A stretch of DNA of 64,000 bases, from positions 1,240,001 through 1,304,000 of the forward strand of contig OZ238266.1 in NCBI GenBank assembly GCA_965178655.1, written 5' to 3'. The notes under the pieces are model-generated. The model made no database searches and was not told the origin of the DNA. It saw nothing but the letters and a program-made list of their open reading frames with translations. The stretch comes from GCA-2733415 sp965178655. Its GTDB lineage: Bacteria; Bacteroidota; Bacteroidia; Flavobacteriales; Flavobacteriaceae. The translations under genes and the position numbers were made by a program. Of the stretch, positions 50,833 to 60,377 are shown in pieces; the stretch's first letter is position 1, and each line of letters starts with the position of its first letter.

Positions 50833-53800
50833 ATGAAAAAACTATGCCTTCTTGTATTACTATTTTCTATTAGTAGTACGGTCTCTCAAAATATCGATTT
50901 CAGTAAACTTAAAGATATAAAAGCCCGTTCTATAGGACCTGCAGGAATGAGCGGACGAGTAACAGCGATAGATGTAATTACAAATAACCCCGCTATAATT
51001 TATATTGGAACAGCCTCTGGAGGGGTATGGAAGTCAGAAAGTGGCGGGGTAGATTGGTCGCCTATTTTCGATAAAGAGGCTGTGGCTTCAATTGGTGCTA
51101 TAGCCATACAACAAAGCAACCCAGATGTTATTTGGGCAGGTACAGGAGAAGGAAACCCGAGAAATAGTTTAACAGGCGGATACGGATTATACAAAAGTAT
51201 TGACGCAGGGCATTCTTGGCAATTGGTAGGCCTAGAACACACTCGTAATATTCATAAAATTATTATCGATAAAAATAATCCCAATACGGTATATGTCGGT
51301 GCAATAGGTTCTCCTTGGGGCGCTCATCCAGAAAGAGGGGTTTACAAAACTACCGATGGCGGAAAAACATGGGAGAAATCATTATTTGTAAACAACGCAA
51401 CGGGATGTGCTGATTTGGTTGTAGACTCTTCTAATCCAAATAAATTAATTGCAGCCATGTGGCAACATGAAAGAAAGCCATGGACTTTTACTTCTGGTGG
51501 AGAGGGCTCAGGAATGTACATAACCTATGATGGTGGCGATAACTGGAAAAAAATTACAGATAAAGAAGGACTTCCTAAAGGAAACTTAGGAAGAATAGGT
51601 TTGGCAATTGCGCCGAGTAATCCCAAAATTATATATGCCTTAGTAGAAGCAAAAAAAAATGCGCTATATAAATCAATTGATGGTGGACTTACATGGAAAA
51701 TGACAAATAATCGCTCTAGCGGAAGAGGTGGTGAAGGTATTGGAAACAGACCTTTCTATTATTCAGATATCTTTGTTGACCCTATTAACGCACAGCGCAT
51801 ATACTCCGTATTTACTTATGTTAATGTAAGTGATGATGGCGGTAAATCGTTTAAGCAACTAATGCCTGCTTACGGCACTTCAAAAGGAGTACACCCCGAT
51901 CATCATGCATGGTATATCCACCCTAAAAACCCCAATTTTATGATTGATGGAAATGATGGCGGATTAAACATAACACACGATAAAGGAAAAACATGGCGTT
52001 TTGTTGAAAACTTACCAATTGCTCAATTTTACCATATAAATGTAGATATGGATTTTCCGTATAACGTATATGGAGGAATGCAAGACAATGGCTCATGGGT
52101 AGGCCCAGCATATGTGTTAAAATCACAAGGAATTAGAAACTCATATTGGCAAGAATTAATGTTTGGCGACGGGTTTGATGTAGTTCCTGATCCTAAAAAT
52201 AACCGTTACGGATACGGAATGTCTCAACAAGGTTATGTGGCACGATATGATAGAAAAACAGGTTATACAAAGGGTATTCAGCCAACACACCCTAACAATG
52301 TAAAATTGCGTTTTAACTGGAATTCGGCTATTGCAATGAGTCCGATTGACCAAGAAACCATCTATTTTGGAAGTCAGTTTGTACACCAATCTACAGATAA
52401 GGGCTTTACATGGAATATTATTTCTCCAGATCTTACCACAAACAATAAAGACAAACAGCAACAACACGAAAGCGGTGGTATTACACTAGACGCTACAGGT
52501 GCTGAAAACCATTGTACAATTCTTGCTATTGAGCCAAGTAAATTTGATAAAAAAACCCTGTGGGTAGGAACAGATGATGGAAAGATTCAATTAACAAGAG
52601 ATGGCGGGAAAACATGGAAAAACATTGCAAGCACCATTAAAAAGATGCCTAAAAATGCTTGGGTCGCGCAAATTAAAACATCCAAATTTGTAGAAGGAGA
52701 GGCTTATGTGGTCGTTAATAATTATCGCCAGTTTGATTTTAAGCCATACCTATACCACACTACTAATTTTGGAAAAACGTGGACAAACATCTTAAAAGAT
52801 AAGTCAGAAATATTTGGTTATACACTCTCTATTGTACAAGATTTAGAAGCACCAAATTTATTATTTCTAGGTACAGAATACGGGCTATACATGAGTATAG
52901 ATAAAGGTGAAAATTTCACTAAATTTACACATAATTACCCAACAGTATCAACAATGGATATGGCTATTCATCCTCGAGAACATGATTTGGTTATTGGTAC
53001 TTTTGGTCGCGCAGCTTATGTAATTGATGACATTAGACCACTACGTGAAATGGCTAAAAACGGACAACAAATACTTGATAAATCCTTACACTTATTTACG
53101 CCGCCATCAGCATTTATTACACAAAATCAGCAACCTACAGGTACTCGTTTTGCTGCTAATGCAATATTTAATGGAGAAAATAGAGCAAGAGGCGCCGCTA
53201 TTAGATATAGTATAAACACTCCTGAGAAAACAGATGAAAAGTCGAAAGACGCCGTAAAAACCGATTCAATATCACTTCAGATATTTACAGCAGATAACCG
53301 ATTAATTCGCAGTATAAAACAAAAAGCACCTACAGAAAATGGCGTGCATAAAATATACTGGTATTTAAATGAAAAAGGAGTAAAGTATCCTTCTCGTAAA
53401 CTTCAAAAAAATAACCATGGCGAACCTGGAGGCGTAACGGTTTTACCAGGCACATACACTTTAAAAATGCAATTCGGAAACGAAACTGCTACACAGAAAA
53501 TAAAAGTGGGTTATGATCCTCGAGTGGTAATTACATCAACGGTATTGCAAGATAAATATACGTTATTAAAAATAATTGAAAAGAAAATTAACGCGGTAGC
53601 AACAGCAACAACACAATTGGCTGAATCAAAAAAAATAGTAAAAGACTATCAGCAACAGTTAAAAGCTCAAAATAATAATAAGCAATATGATTCTCTTTTA
53701 ACAACACAGACAACAATCATTAAAAAAATTGACGGCTTGTTAGATGATGTCTTGGGTAAAAAAGACGACAGACAAGGTATAACAGCAACCGAGTTTCCAA

Positions 53801-54024
53801 GTACAATTTCATATTTATATAAAGCAGGATATTACGTAAGGGCTTTGCAGCAATCGCCAGGAAAAACAGAAAAAACAATGCTTAATAATGCCGATAAAAA
53901 GATAGCAACAGTTATTGCAAAAATTAATGAATTTTATGCAACAGACTGGACAGCTTATCAGCAACAAATGGAAGCCGTTAAACTATCGCCTTTTAAAGAA
54001 ACGGCAACACTAGAATACCAATAA
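50833..54024 (+). CDS. VPS10/sortilin-like beta-propeller protein, paralogue 1
   Basis: 1063-residue exported protein: signal peptide MKKLCLLVLLFSISSTVSQ, then a large propeller with at least eight Asp-box motifs (S/T-x-D-x-G-x-T/S-W/F), among them TTDGGKTWEK, TYDGGDNWKK, SIDGGLTWKM, STDKGFTWNI and TRDGGKTWKN. The C-terminal 300 residues form an Ig-like strand region (LPGTYTLKMQFGN) and a helical, Gln/Lys-rich segment. Often annotated as glycosyl hydrolase, but no catalytic residues for sialidase activity are evident; binding or peptide-related roles are as likely. No type IX sorting domain. Confidence 0.85.
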   Translation: MKKLCLLVLLFSISSTVSQNIDFSKLKDIKARSIGPAGMSGRVTAIDVITNNPAIIYIGTASGGVWKSESGGVDWSPIFDKEAVASIGAIAIQQSNPDVIWAGTGEGNPRNSLTGGYGLYKSIDAGHSWQLVGLEHTRNIHKIIIDKNNPNTVYVGAIGSPWGAHPERGVYKTTDGGKTWEKSLFVNNATGCADLVVDSSNPNKLIAAMWQHERKPWTFTSGGEGSGMYITYDGGDNWKKITDKEGLPKGNLGRIGLAIAPSNPKIIYALVEAKKNALYKSIDGGLTWKMTNNRSSGRGGEGIGNRPFYYSDIFVDPINAQRIYSVFTYVNVSDDGGKSFKQLMPAYGTSKGVHPDHHAWYIHPKNPNFMIDGNDGGLNITHDKGKTWRFVENLPIAQFYHINVDMDFPYNVYGGMQDNGSWVGPAYVLKSQGIRNSYWQELMFGDGFDVVPDPKNNRYGYGMSQQGYVARYDRKTGYTKGIQPTHPNNVKLRFNWNSAIAMSPIDQETIYFGSQFVHQSTDKGFTWNIISPDLTTNNKDKQQQHESGGITLDATGAENHCTILAIEPSKFDKKTLWVGTDDGKIQLTRDGGKTWKNIASTIKKMPKNAWVAQIKTSKFVEGEAYVVVNNYRQFDFKPYLYHTTNFGKTWTNILKDKSEIFGYTLSIVQDLEAPNLLFLGTEYGLYMSIDKGENFTKFTHNYPTVSTMDMAIHPREHDLVIGTFGRAAYVIDDIRPLREMAKNGQQILDKSLHLFTPPSAFITQNQQPTGTRFAANAIFNGENRARGAAIRYSINTPEKTDEKSKDAVKTDSISLQIFTADNRLIRSIKQKAPTENGVHKIYWYLNEKGVKYPSRKLQKNNHGEPGGVTVLPGTYTLKMQFGNETATQKIKVGYDPRVVITSTVLQDKYTLLKIIEKKINAVATATTQLAESKKIVKDYQQQLKAQNNNKQYDSLLTTQTTIIKKIDGLLDDVLGKKDDRQGITATEFPSTISYLYKAGYYVRALQQSPGKTEKTMLNNADKKIATVIAKINEFYATDWTAYQQQMEAVKLSPFKETATLEYQ

Positions 54025-54028
54025 AAAA

Positions 54029-54910
54029 ATGAAAATATACTTATTATCTGTTAGCGGGGCATTGTACTCTACACAGCGGTTATTTGATGAGGCATCTAAA
54101 ATGGGACATTATGTTCGAATTATAGACCACACCAAATGCGGGTTGTTTTTTAACAACGGAAAAACAAAAGTACTGTTTAACAACGAAGATATTACAACAT
54201 TTGCAGATGCTATTATTCCTCGTATAGGCGCTTCTTTTACTGAGCACGGCGTGGCAATAGTCCGTCAGTTTGAGAAAAACAAGGTATACACAACAGCAGC
54301 TACAGCAGGAATTTTACGCTCTAGAAATAAGCTAGAAACCATGCAGTTTTTAGCAAAGCACAATATTCCAATTCCTAAAACACTATATACTCAAAATAAG
54401 GAAGTTTTAAAAAGTCAGTTATCGCTTTTACCGGGAGAAAAATATGTTATAAAGTTTTTAGAAGGCACCCATGGTTTGGGAGTAATGCTGGCAGAGAGTA
54501 CTGCCTCAGCCATATCTATAATAGAAACGATGGATAGCTTAAATAAACCAATACTAATTCAAGAGTTTATAGCAGAATCAAAAGGCGAAGATATTAGGGT
54601 ATACGTTGTAGGACAAAAAGTAGTGGCCGCTATGCAACGTAGCAGTGGAGGTAAAGACTTTAGAAGCAATATACATCGTGGTGGTACAGCAAAAGTTGTA
54701 ACGCTAACTAAAGAGGAGGAAAGCATAGCATTGCAAACGGCACAATGTTTAGGCTTAGATGTTGTTGGGGTTGATTTAATTCGCTCTAAAAACGGGCCGC
54801 TAGTTATTGAAGCAAATTCATCGGCAGGATTAGAAGGTATTGAAAAAACAACAAGAGTAAATGTTGCCGAAGCAATTATTAAACAGATAGAAAAATCTTA
54901 TAACACTTAA
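54029..54910 (+). CDS. rimK: RimK-like ATP-grasp ligase
   Basis: 293-residue ATP-grasp ligase of the RimK/LysX group. LARRNIPIPKT-like FLAKHNIPIPKTL opens the ATP-grasp fold; KFLEGTHGLGVML (phosphate loop), LIQEFIAESKGEDIRVYVVG and the metal-binding EANSSAGLEG follow. RimK adds glutamate to ribosomal protein S6; relatives form other alpha-glutamyl or poly-glutamate bonds, so the target is not certain. It starts 4 bp after the Asp-box gene and is probably co-transcribed with it and with the NTF2-like gene. Confidence 0.88.
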   Translation: MKIYLLSVSGALYSTQRLFDEASKMGHYVRIIDHTKCGLFFNNGKTKVLFNNEDITTFADAIIPRIGASFTEHGVAIVRQFEKNKVYTTAATAGILRSRNKLETMQFLAKHNIPIPKTLYTQNKEVLKSQLSLLPGEKYVIKFLEGTHGLGVMLAESTASAISIIETMDSLNKPILIQEFIAESKGEDIRVYVVGQKVVAAMQRSSGGKDFRSNIHRGGTAKVVTLTKEEESIALQTAQCLGLDVVGVDLIRSKNGPLVIEANSSAGLEGIEKTTRVNVAEAIIKQIEKSYNT

Positions 54911-54924
54911 AATAAAATCTAACA

Positions 54925-55284
54925 ATGACCACTCAACAAATAGCAGATAGATTGGTAGAGTTATGCCGACAAGAAAAGCATCCGCAAGCTCAAAACGAGT
55001 TATATCATGACGATATTATTAGTATAGAAGATAAAAAATTTAACATACCACATACAGTAGGAATGGCGGCCATAAGAAAGAAAACAATTGAGTGGGAAGC
55101 GTCAGTAATTAAAATTCATAGCGCTTTTGTTTCAGACCCCATAGTTACAGGAAATTATTTTGCAGTAACCATGGAAAACGATATCACCTTTGTAGATAAA
55201 GGACGCATATTAATAAATGAAATATGCCTATATCAAGTCTGTAACGGAAAAATTATACAAGAACAATTTTTCTATGAGGCGTAA
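54925..55284 (+). CDS. NTF2/SnoaL-like protein
   Basis: 119-residue alpha+beta-cone protein with the NTF2-like order: an N-terminal helix (ADRLVELCRQEKHPQAQNEL), YHDDIISIED, and C-terminal strands EICLYQVCNGKIIQEQFFYE. The family contains cyclases, isomerases and binding proteins; no function can be given. It lies 14 bp after rimK and is the last gene before the repeat-rich terminator region. Confidence 0.78.
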   Translation: MTTQQIADRLVELCRQEKHPQAQNELYHDDIISIEDKKFNIPHTVGMAAIRKKTIEWEASVIKIHSAFVSDPIVTGNYFAVTMENDITFVDKGRILINEICLYQVCNGKIIQEQFFYEA

Positions 55285-55291
55285 GAGTAGT

Positions 55292-55392
55292 CTTCGAGAG
55301 CCTCAGACTCCGATGTTTTTCGTAGTCTGAGGTTTTTTGTAGCCTGAAGTTGTTTTTAGTTTGAGGTTATTTGTAGGCTGAGGTTCTCGAAG
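55292..55392. repeat. Nested inverted and tandem repeats with terminator function
   Basis: Outer arms CTTCGAGAGCCTCAG (55292-55306) and CTGAGGTTCTCGAAG (55378-55392) pair at 14 of 15 positions. Between them four degenerate 15-19 bp units carry the theme (G)TAGxCTGAGGTT: starts near 55322, 55339, 55358 and 55373. The first unit also pairs with 55301-55309 as a terminator. The region separates two convergent genes and fits within 110 bp. Confidence 0.75.
55301..55338 (+). terminator. Terminator of the Asp-box/rimK/NTF2 unit
   Basis: Stem CCTCAGACT / AGTCTGAGG with a 14-base loop, followed by T6, 16 bp past the NTF2-like gene stop. Confidence 0.8.
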
Positions 55393-55393
55393 C

Positions 55394-58174
55394 CTACTTA
55401 ATAACCAATACTTCCGTAGTTACAAAGTTCTCTATATTAATAACAATGGTATATCGCCCTTTAGGCAAGTAGTACACATTGTTTTTAGCTGGTTTTAAAT
55501 CGGTTTTACGGTGTTTTTTAACATATGATTGTCGTCCTTTTTCAGAAAAAGATAAATCAAAAGAAGCGGTGTTAACCCCTTTTGTAACTGCGACATCAAA
55601 TTCAGAAACAACTATTTTTTTAGCAAAAACCTGTATGTTGGCAGTACCAGAATCATTTACATAAAAAGGAATAGTTATTTTAGGGGTATATGCCGGAAGC
55701 CATTTACTCCAGCTATTTCCCCAAGACATTTTTTTAACAACATCATTAATAGGAAAAAGATGTATTGGTTTGTCTTGAATGTTTTTTGTTAGCTGTTGTA
55801 GTACTGCAATATTTGTCTTGTATAAACTTCTACCGTGAGTTCCTAAAATTAAGTCTTTGGCTTTTGGTTGCACTACCAAATCATGTACGGCAACATTTGG
55901 CAGTCCGTTTTTAAATTGATTCCATGAAGTACCATTATTAAAAGAAGCATAAACACCATTATCTGTACCTAAGTATAGTAAGTTACTATTTTCTGGGTCT
56001 TCTTTTATCACATTAACAGAAGTGTTAGGGAGGGAGTTACTTATGTTTATCCAAGTTTCACCATAGTTTTCGGACATATAAACATAGGATGTAAAATCAT
56101 CAGAGCGATAACCATTTAAAGTAACATACACTCTGCCTTTTAAATGCTTAGAAGCAATAACCCGACTTACCCAAAGGTCTTCAGGGAAGTCATCAGAAAT
56201 TCGTGTCCAGCTGTCGCCTCCGTTTTTAGAACAATGCACTAATCCGTCATCAGAACCAACATATAGCAATCCAAATTTAAAAGGAGATTCCGTAATAGAT
56301 GTAATTGTACCATAAGCAACATTTCCTTTTTTACCGCCTTTGGTAAGGTCTTTAGAAATAGCAACCCAGTCGGTTCCTTGATTTAGTGAGCGCATGAGTT
56401 TATTACCTCCTAGGTATAAAATATCCTGGTTGTGTTCGGACAAATGTATAGGCGTTTGCCAATTAAAACGATACGGGCGCTCTCCCAGTTCGTGTTTAGG
56501 CTGTATATAGGTTTGTGTTCCGGTAGCCCTGTTAATACGAAAATAGTTCCCAAACTGATACCCTGTATATACAATATTGGTATTTCGGTTGTCTACGGCA
56601 ACCTGCATACCATCGCCACCCATAATAGATTGGTATGGGTTTTTACCGCTCTGTTTCCACTGCTTGTTAATACGGGCATTATGTGGGGCTGTCCAGACAC
56701 CATTATCTTGCAAACCTCCGTATACATGATAGGGCGTTTGATTATCGGCATATACCGAGTAAAATTGTCCAACAGCAGGTTGGTTGAGTTTTATCCAACT
56801 GTCGCCATCGTCATAAGAAAGATTTAGTCCACCATCATTTCCGTCTAATAAATGGCCTTGTTTCTTAGGGTTTATCCACAGTGTTTGATGATCGGCATGT
56901 ACATTTTCTTTACTGATAGACACAAATGTTTTTCCACCATCTTTCGATTTTAAAATAGGTACTCCCAAAACGTAAATAGCATTGTCATCTTGTGGGTCTA
57001 CCCTAATTTCGCCAAAATAATAACCATAAGAATAGAACAAATCGTCTAATGTATCATGATGTGTTTTTTTCCAAGATTTTCCACCATTGGTTGTTTTGTA
57101 AACTTCTGCTCCTATAACAGGGGTGTCAAATAACAGCGAATTGGCGTTTTCTAGGTAGCTAGACAAATCTATAGGTTGTACCGTTCCTGAACGCACTAAC
57201 TGCTTTATGTTTTCGGCACGATATTTTTCTTGAAACCCGTTTGTTTTTAAATATGTATTTAGTTTTTTATCACTTAAACTTAATAAGCTAGCAACCGTCA
57301 TTTGTTTAAAATCATCTTTCGTTAAGGCATTAGAAATTTTCTTTGTAGTGGTTTTTTGTCGCCTAAATTGATTGTCATGCAAAGCATATACGGTAGACTC
57401 ATTTACAACTGCTAAACCAATACGGCCAACTCCATTTCCGTGAGGGAATCCGTTGTTTTCAATGATTTTTGTCCAAGAATCTCCACCGTCAATACTTTTG
57501 TAAATACCAGAATGTTCGCCGCTACCTTTAAAATGCCATGCTTTTCTGTCACGTTCCCACGCAGCAGCATAAAGAATATTAAAGTTGTTTGGTGCGGGTT
57601 TTAAATCAATAACGCCAGTGTATTCATTTATAAAAAGGGTTTTTTTCCATGTTTTTCCGCCATCTAAAGTTTTAAAAATACCACGCTGGGCATTGTTAGA
57701 GTATAGGTGTCCAATAGCAGCAACTAATACTTCATTTGGGTTATTTGGGTTAATTTGTATCTCACCAATATGATGGGTGTCAGATAATCCCATCTGCTGC
57801 CAGGTTTTACCCTTGTCATTAGACTTTAAGATTCCAATTCCTGCATAAGAAGATCGAGAAGAATTATTTTCGCCAGTTCCTACCCAAATTGTTCCTACAT
57901 TCCAATCTACAGCAAGTGCGCCAATATTCTGTGTGGGAGAATTATCTAATACAGGTGTAAAAGTAGTGCCGTTATTTGTTGTATGCCAAAGTCCTCCAGA
58001 GGCATATCCAACGTAAAACTCAGTAGTATTACTAGGGTTTACAGCAACAGACACCACCCGGCCACTCATTATTGTAGGTCCAATATTGGTAAAAGGGAGG
58101 TTTTTAACCAATGAATTTTGTGCTGAAGCAATTGTAGTAAATAAGCAAAAAAGCAAAAAAATAAGCGAACGCAT
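55394..58174 (-). CDS. VPS10/sortilin-like beta-propeller protein, paralogue 2
   Basis: 926-residue exported paralogue of the protein at 50833-54024. Start at 58174 chosen because it opens a signal peptide (MRSLIFLLFCLFTTIASAQ); the in-frame ATG at 58273 would add non-signal residues across the divergent promoter region. Asp-box motifs include TTNNGTTFTP, SNDKGKTWQQ, TLDGGKTWKK, SIDGGDSWTK and SYDDGDSWIK. A helical insertion of about 80 residues lies near 310-390 (KKISNALTKDDFKQM...). The C-terminus ends in a strand-rich domain with KGRYTIVINIENF. Likely binding or hydrolase function unknown. Confidence 0.83.
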   Translation of the reverse strand: MRSLIFLLFCLFTTIASAQNSLVKNLPFTNIGPTIMSGRVVSVAVNPSNTTEFYVGYASGGLWHTTNNGTTFTPVLDNSPTQNIGALAVDWNVGTIWVGTGENNSSRSSYAGIGILKSNDKGKTWQQMGLSDTHHIGEIQINPNNPNEVLVAAIGHLYSNNAQRGIFKTLDGGKTWKKTLFINEYTGVIDLKPAPNNFNILYAAAWERDRKAWHFKGSGEHSGIYKSIDGGDSWTKIIENNGFPHGNGVGRIGLAVVNESTVYALHDNQFRRQKTTTKKISNALTKDDFKQMTVASLLSLSDKKLNTYLKTNGFQEKYRAENIKQLVRSGTVQPIDLSSYLENANSLLFDTPVIGAEVYKTTNGGKSWKKTHHDTLDDLFYSYGYYFGEIRVDPQDDNAIYVLGVPILKSKDGGKTFVSISKENVHADHQTLWINPKKQGHLLDGNDGGLNLSYDDGDSWIKLNQPAVGQFYSVYADNQTPYHVYGGLQDNGVWTAPHNARINKQWKQSGKNPYQSIMGGDGMQVAVDNRNTNIVYTGYQFGNYFRINRATGTQTYIQPKHELGERPYRFNWQTPIHLSEHNQDILYLGGNKLMRSLNQGTDWVAISKDLTKGGKKGNVAYGTITSITESPFKFGLLYVGSDDGLVHCSKNGGDSWTRISDDFPEDLWVSRVIASKHLKGRVYVTLNGYRSDDFTSYVYMSENYGETWINISNSLPNTSVNVIKEDPENSNLLYLGTDNGVYASFNNGTSWNQFKNGLPNVAVHDLVVQPKAKDLILGTHGRSLYKTNIAVLQQLTKNIQDKPIHLFPINDVVKKMSWGNSWSKWLPAYTPKITIPFYVNDSGTANIQVFAKKIVVSEFDVAVTKGVNTASFDLSFSEKGRQSYVKKHRKTDLKPAKNNVYYLPKGRYTIVINIENFVTTEVLVIK

Positions 58175-58230
58175 AACAATGAATTTTAAATTTGTATAAA
58201 AATAGCTAATATTTATTACATAGGATTGTT

Positions 58231-58238
58231 TAAATTTG
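58231..58238 (+). promoter_or_regulatory. Bacteroidetes -7 box of pepP
   Basis: TAAATTTG matches TAnnTTTG; the pepP ATG is 20 bp downstream. Confidence 0.55.
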
Positions 58239-58258
58239 GCATATAAAAATATCACACC

Positions 58259-59557
58259 ATGAAATATCATCAAATAGATCGAAAATTATTTATTGAAAAT
58301 CGTAAAAACTTTACCGCTCAAATGAAGCCAAACAGTTTGGCAATTTTTAACTCAAATGATATTTATCCAGTGAGTGCAGACAGTACTTTGCCGTTTGCAC
58401 AACACCGAGACATTTTTTATTTAAGTGGTGTAGATCAAGAGGAAAGCGTATTGGTGCTGTTTCCTGATTGTCCAAAAGCGATGCATCGCGAAATATTGTT
58501 TTTAAAAGAGACTAATGCGCATATTGCTGTTTGGGAAGGAGAAAAACTAACCAAAGAAAAGGCTTTAGCAACCACAGGAATTAAAACTGTCTATTGGCTA
58601 AAAGATATGGAAAAAGTGCTGTTTGAGATCATGACGCAATGCAGTACAGTATATATTAATACCAATGAGCACTACCGCGCTAATGTAGAAACAGAAACTC
58701 GTGAAGCACGATTTGTAAAAAAATTACTACAACAGTATCCAGCACATACAGTAGCAAAGAGCCAGCCTATATTACAGCGCTTAAGATCGGTTAAACACCA
58801 AATAGAGTTAGATTTAATTCAGAACGCTTGTAATATTACTGAAAAAGGATTTCGTAGAATTCTTAATTTTGTAAAACCAGGAGTAATGGAATACAATATT
58901 GAAGCGGAATTTATGCATGAGTTTTTAAACAATCGCTCTAAAGGGTTTGCTTACACACCAATTGTAGCATCGGGTAATAACGCTAATGTATTGCACTATA
59001 TTGAAAACAATCAAGAGTGTAAAGCAGGTGATTTAATACTATTAGATGTTGGGGCAGAATACGCAAACTATTCTTCGGATATGAGTAGAACTATTCCAGT
59101 ATCGGGGCGTTTTACAGACCGACAAAAAGCAGTGTACAATGCTGTAAATCGTGTAAAAAATCAAGCAACAGAAATGTTAACTCCCGGAACTATTTGGGCA
59201 GATTATCATGTTGAGGTTGGAAAAATAATGACTTCAGAATTACTAGGCTTAGGATTATTAGACAAGGCTGATGTTAAGAACGAAAATGCCGATTGGTCAG
59301 CATATAAAAAATATTTCATGCACGGGACTTCTCACCACATGGGCTTAGATACGCACGACTACGGAATCTTAACCGAGCCAATGCAAGCTAACATGGTGTT
59401 TACGGTAGAGCCTGGAATTTATATTCCTGAAGAAGGTTTTGGTATCCGTTTAGAAGATGATGTTGTTATTCAAGAGAATGGTGCGCCACTTAATTTAATG
59501 AAAAACATACCTATTGAGGCAGATGAGATTGAAGATTTAATGCAACAATCGAAATAA
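58259..59557 (+). CDS. pepP: Xaa-Pro aminopeptidase (M24B family)
   Basis: 432-residue metallopeptidase removing an N-terminal residue before proline. The N-terminal creatinase/AMP-N domain (residues 1-165; LPFAQHRDIFYLSGVDQEES) precedes the pita-bread catalytic domain. Dimetal ligands: D in LLDVGAEYANYSSDMSRT (two Asp), H in MHGTSHHMGLDTHD, E in TVEPGIYIP and E in GIRLEDDV. Length is typical (about 430-440). Followed after 5 bp by an alpha/beta hydrolase gene. Confidence 0.94.
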   Translation: MKYHQIDRKLFIENRKNFTAQMKPNSLAIFNSNDIYPVSADSTLPFAQHRDIFYLSGVDQEESVLVLFPDCPKAMHREILFLKETNAHIAVWEGEKLTKEKALATTGIKTVYWLKDMEKVLFEIMTQCSTVYINTNEHYRANVETETREARFVKKLLQQYPAHTVAKSQPILQRLRSVKHQIELDLIQNACNITEKGFRRILNFVKPGVMEYNIEAEFMHEFLNNRSKGFAYTPIVASGNNANVLHYIENNQECKAGDLILLDVGAEYANYSSDMSRTIPVSGRFTDRQKAVYNAVNRVKNQATEMLTPGTIWADYHVEVGKIMTSELLGLGLLDKADVKNENADWSAYKKYFMHGTSHHMGLDTHDYGILTEPMQANMVFTVEPGIYIPEEGFGIRLEDDVVIQENGAPLNLMKNIPIEADEIEDLMQQSK

Positions 59558-59562
59558 TTGAT

Positions 59563-60363
59563 TTGAACCTTCAAAAGACTACAAAACAAATTACTTACAA
59601 AGGCATTGCCGTTTCTTTTTCTGACCAAGGAAAAGGAAACGCGATTGTCTTATTACATGGGTTTTTAGAAAACGCCACAATGTGGAATGCCATAACACCA
59701 GAACTGCTAAAACGAAACAGGGTTATTAGCATTGATTTGTTGGGGCACGGCAACACAGATTGTTATGCCTATGTGCATAGTATGGAACTTATGGCAGACG
59801 TAGTTGCTGAGGTGTTACAACATTTAAAGATAAGAAAATCGATATTTGTGGGCCATTCTATGGGGGGCTATGTGGCATTGGCATACGCCGAAAAACACCC
59901 CGACAATTTAAAGGGATTAGTACTATTAAATTCTACTGCACGAGCAGATACTAATGACAAGAAAACAAATAGAGATCGTGCTATAAAGGCTGTAAAACAA
60001 AACCACAAAGCTTTTGTGCAAATGGCCATTTCAAATTTGTTTAGACCCAAAAATAGAGTGCTATTTGCAGCGGAAATAAAGACACTAAAAGAGCAGGCCT
60101 TACAAATGCCTTTACAAGGAATTGTAGCCGCCTTAGAAGGGATGAAAACACGTGATGACAGGGAAGTGTTGCTTAACTTTTCACCGTATAAAAAAATGAT
60201 GATTTACGGTAAAGAAGATCCAATTGTGAGTTATACCAATGTGCTGAGTCAAACCAATAATACAAACGTTATTGTAAAAGAACTTCCTGATGGTCATATG
60301 TCACACATAGAAAACCAACAGGAAGTTATAGTTGCATTACAGCAATTTATAAAAAACTGCTAG
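59563..60363 (+). CDS. Alpha/beta hydrolase
   Basis: 266-residue hydrolase with the fold's standard order: oxyanion HG in LLHGFLENATMW, nucleophile S in VGHSMGGYVAL, acid D in YGKEDPIVSY, base H in DGHMSHIENQQ. TTG start, 5 bp after the pepP stop; no ATG gives a full-length alternative. Many members are esterases or meta-cleavage hydrolases; no substrate can be stated. Confidence 0.85.
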   Translation: MNLQKTTKQITYKGIAVSFSDQGKGNAIVLLHGFLENATMWNAITPELLKRNRVISIDLLGHGNTDCYAYVHSMELMADVVAEVLQHLKIRKSIFVGHSMGGYVALAYAEKHPDNLKGLVLLNSTARADTNDKKTNRDRAIKAVKQNHKAFVQMAISNLFRPKNRVLFAAEIKTLKEQALQMPLQGIVAALEGMKTRDDREVLLNFSPYKKMMIYGKEDPIVSYTNVLSQTNNTNVIVKELPDGHMSHIENQQEVIVALQQFIKNC

Positions 60364-60377
60364 TCGAAATACAGGTG

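Noticed and set aside
56872..56880. Canonical DnaA box TTATCCACA
   Set aside because: It is a lone copy inside the second Asp-box protein gene with no cluster or AT-rich element around it, so it is probably a chance match.
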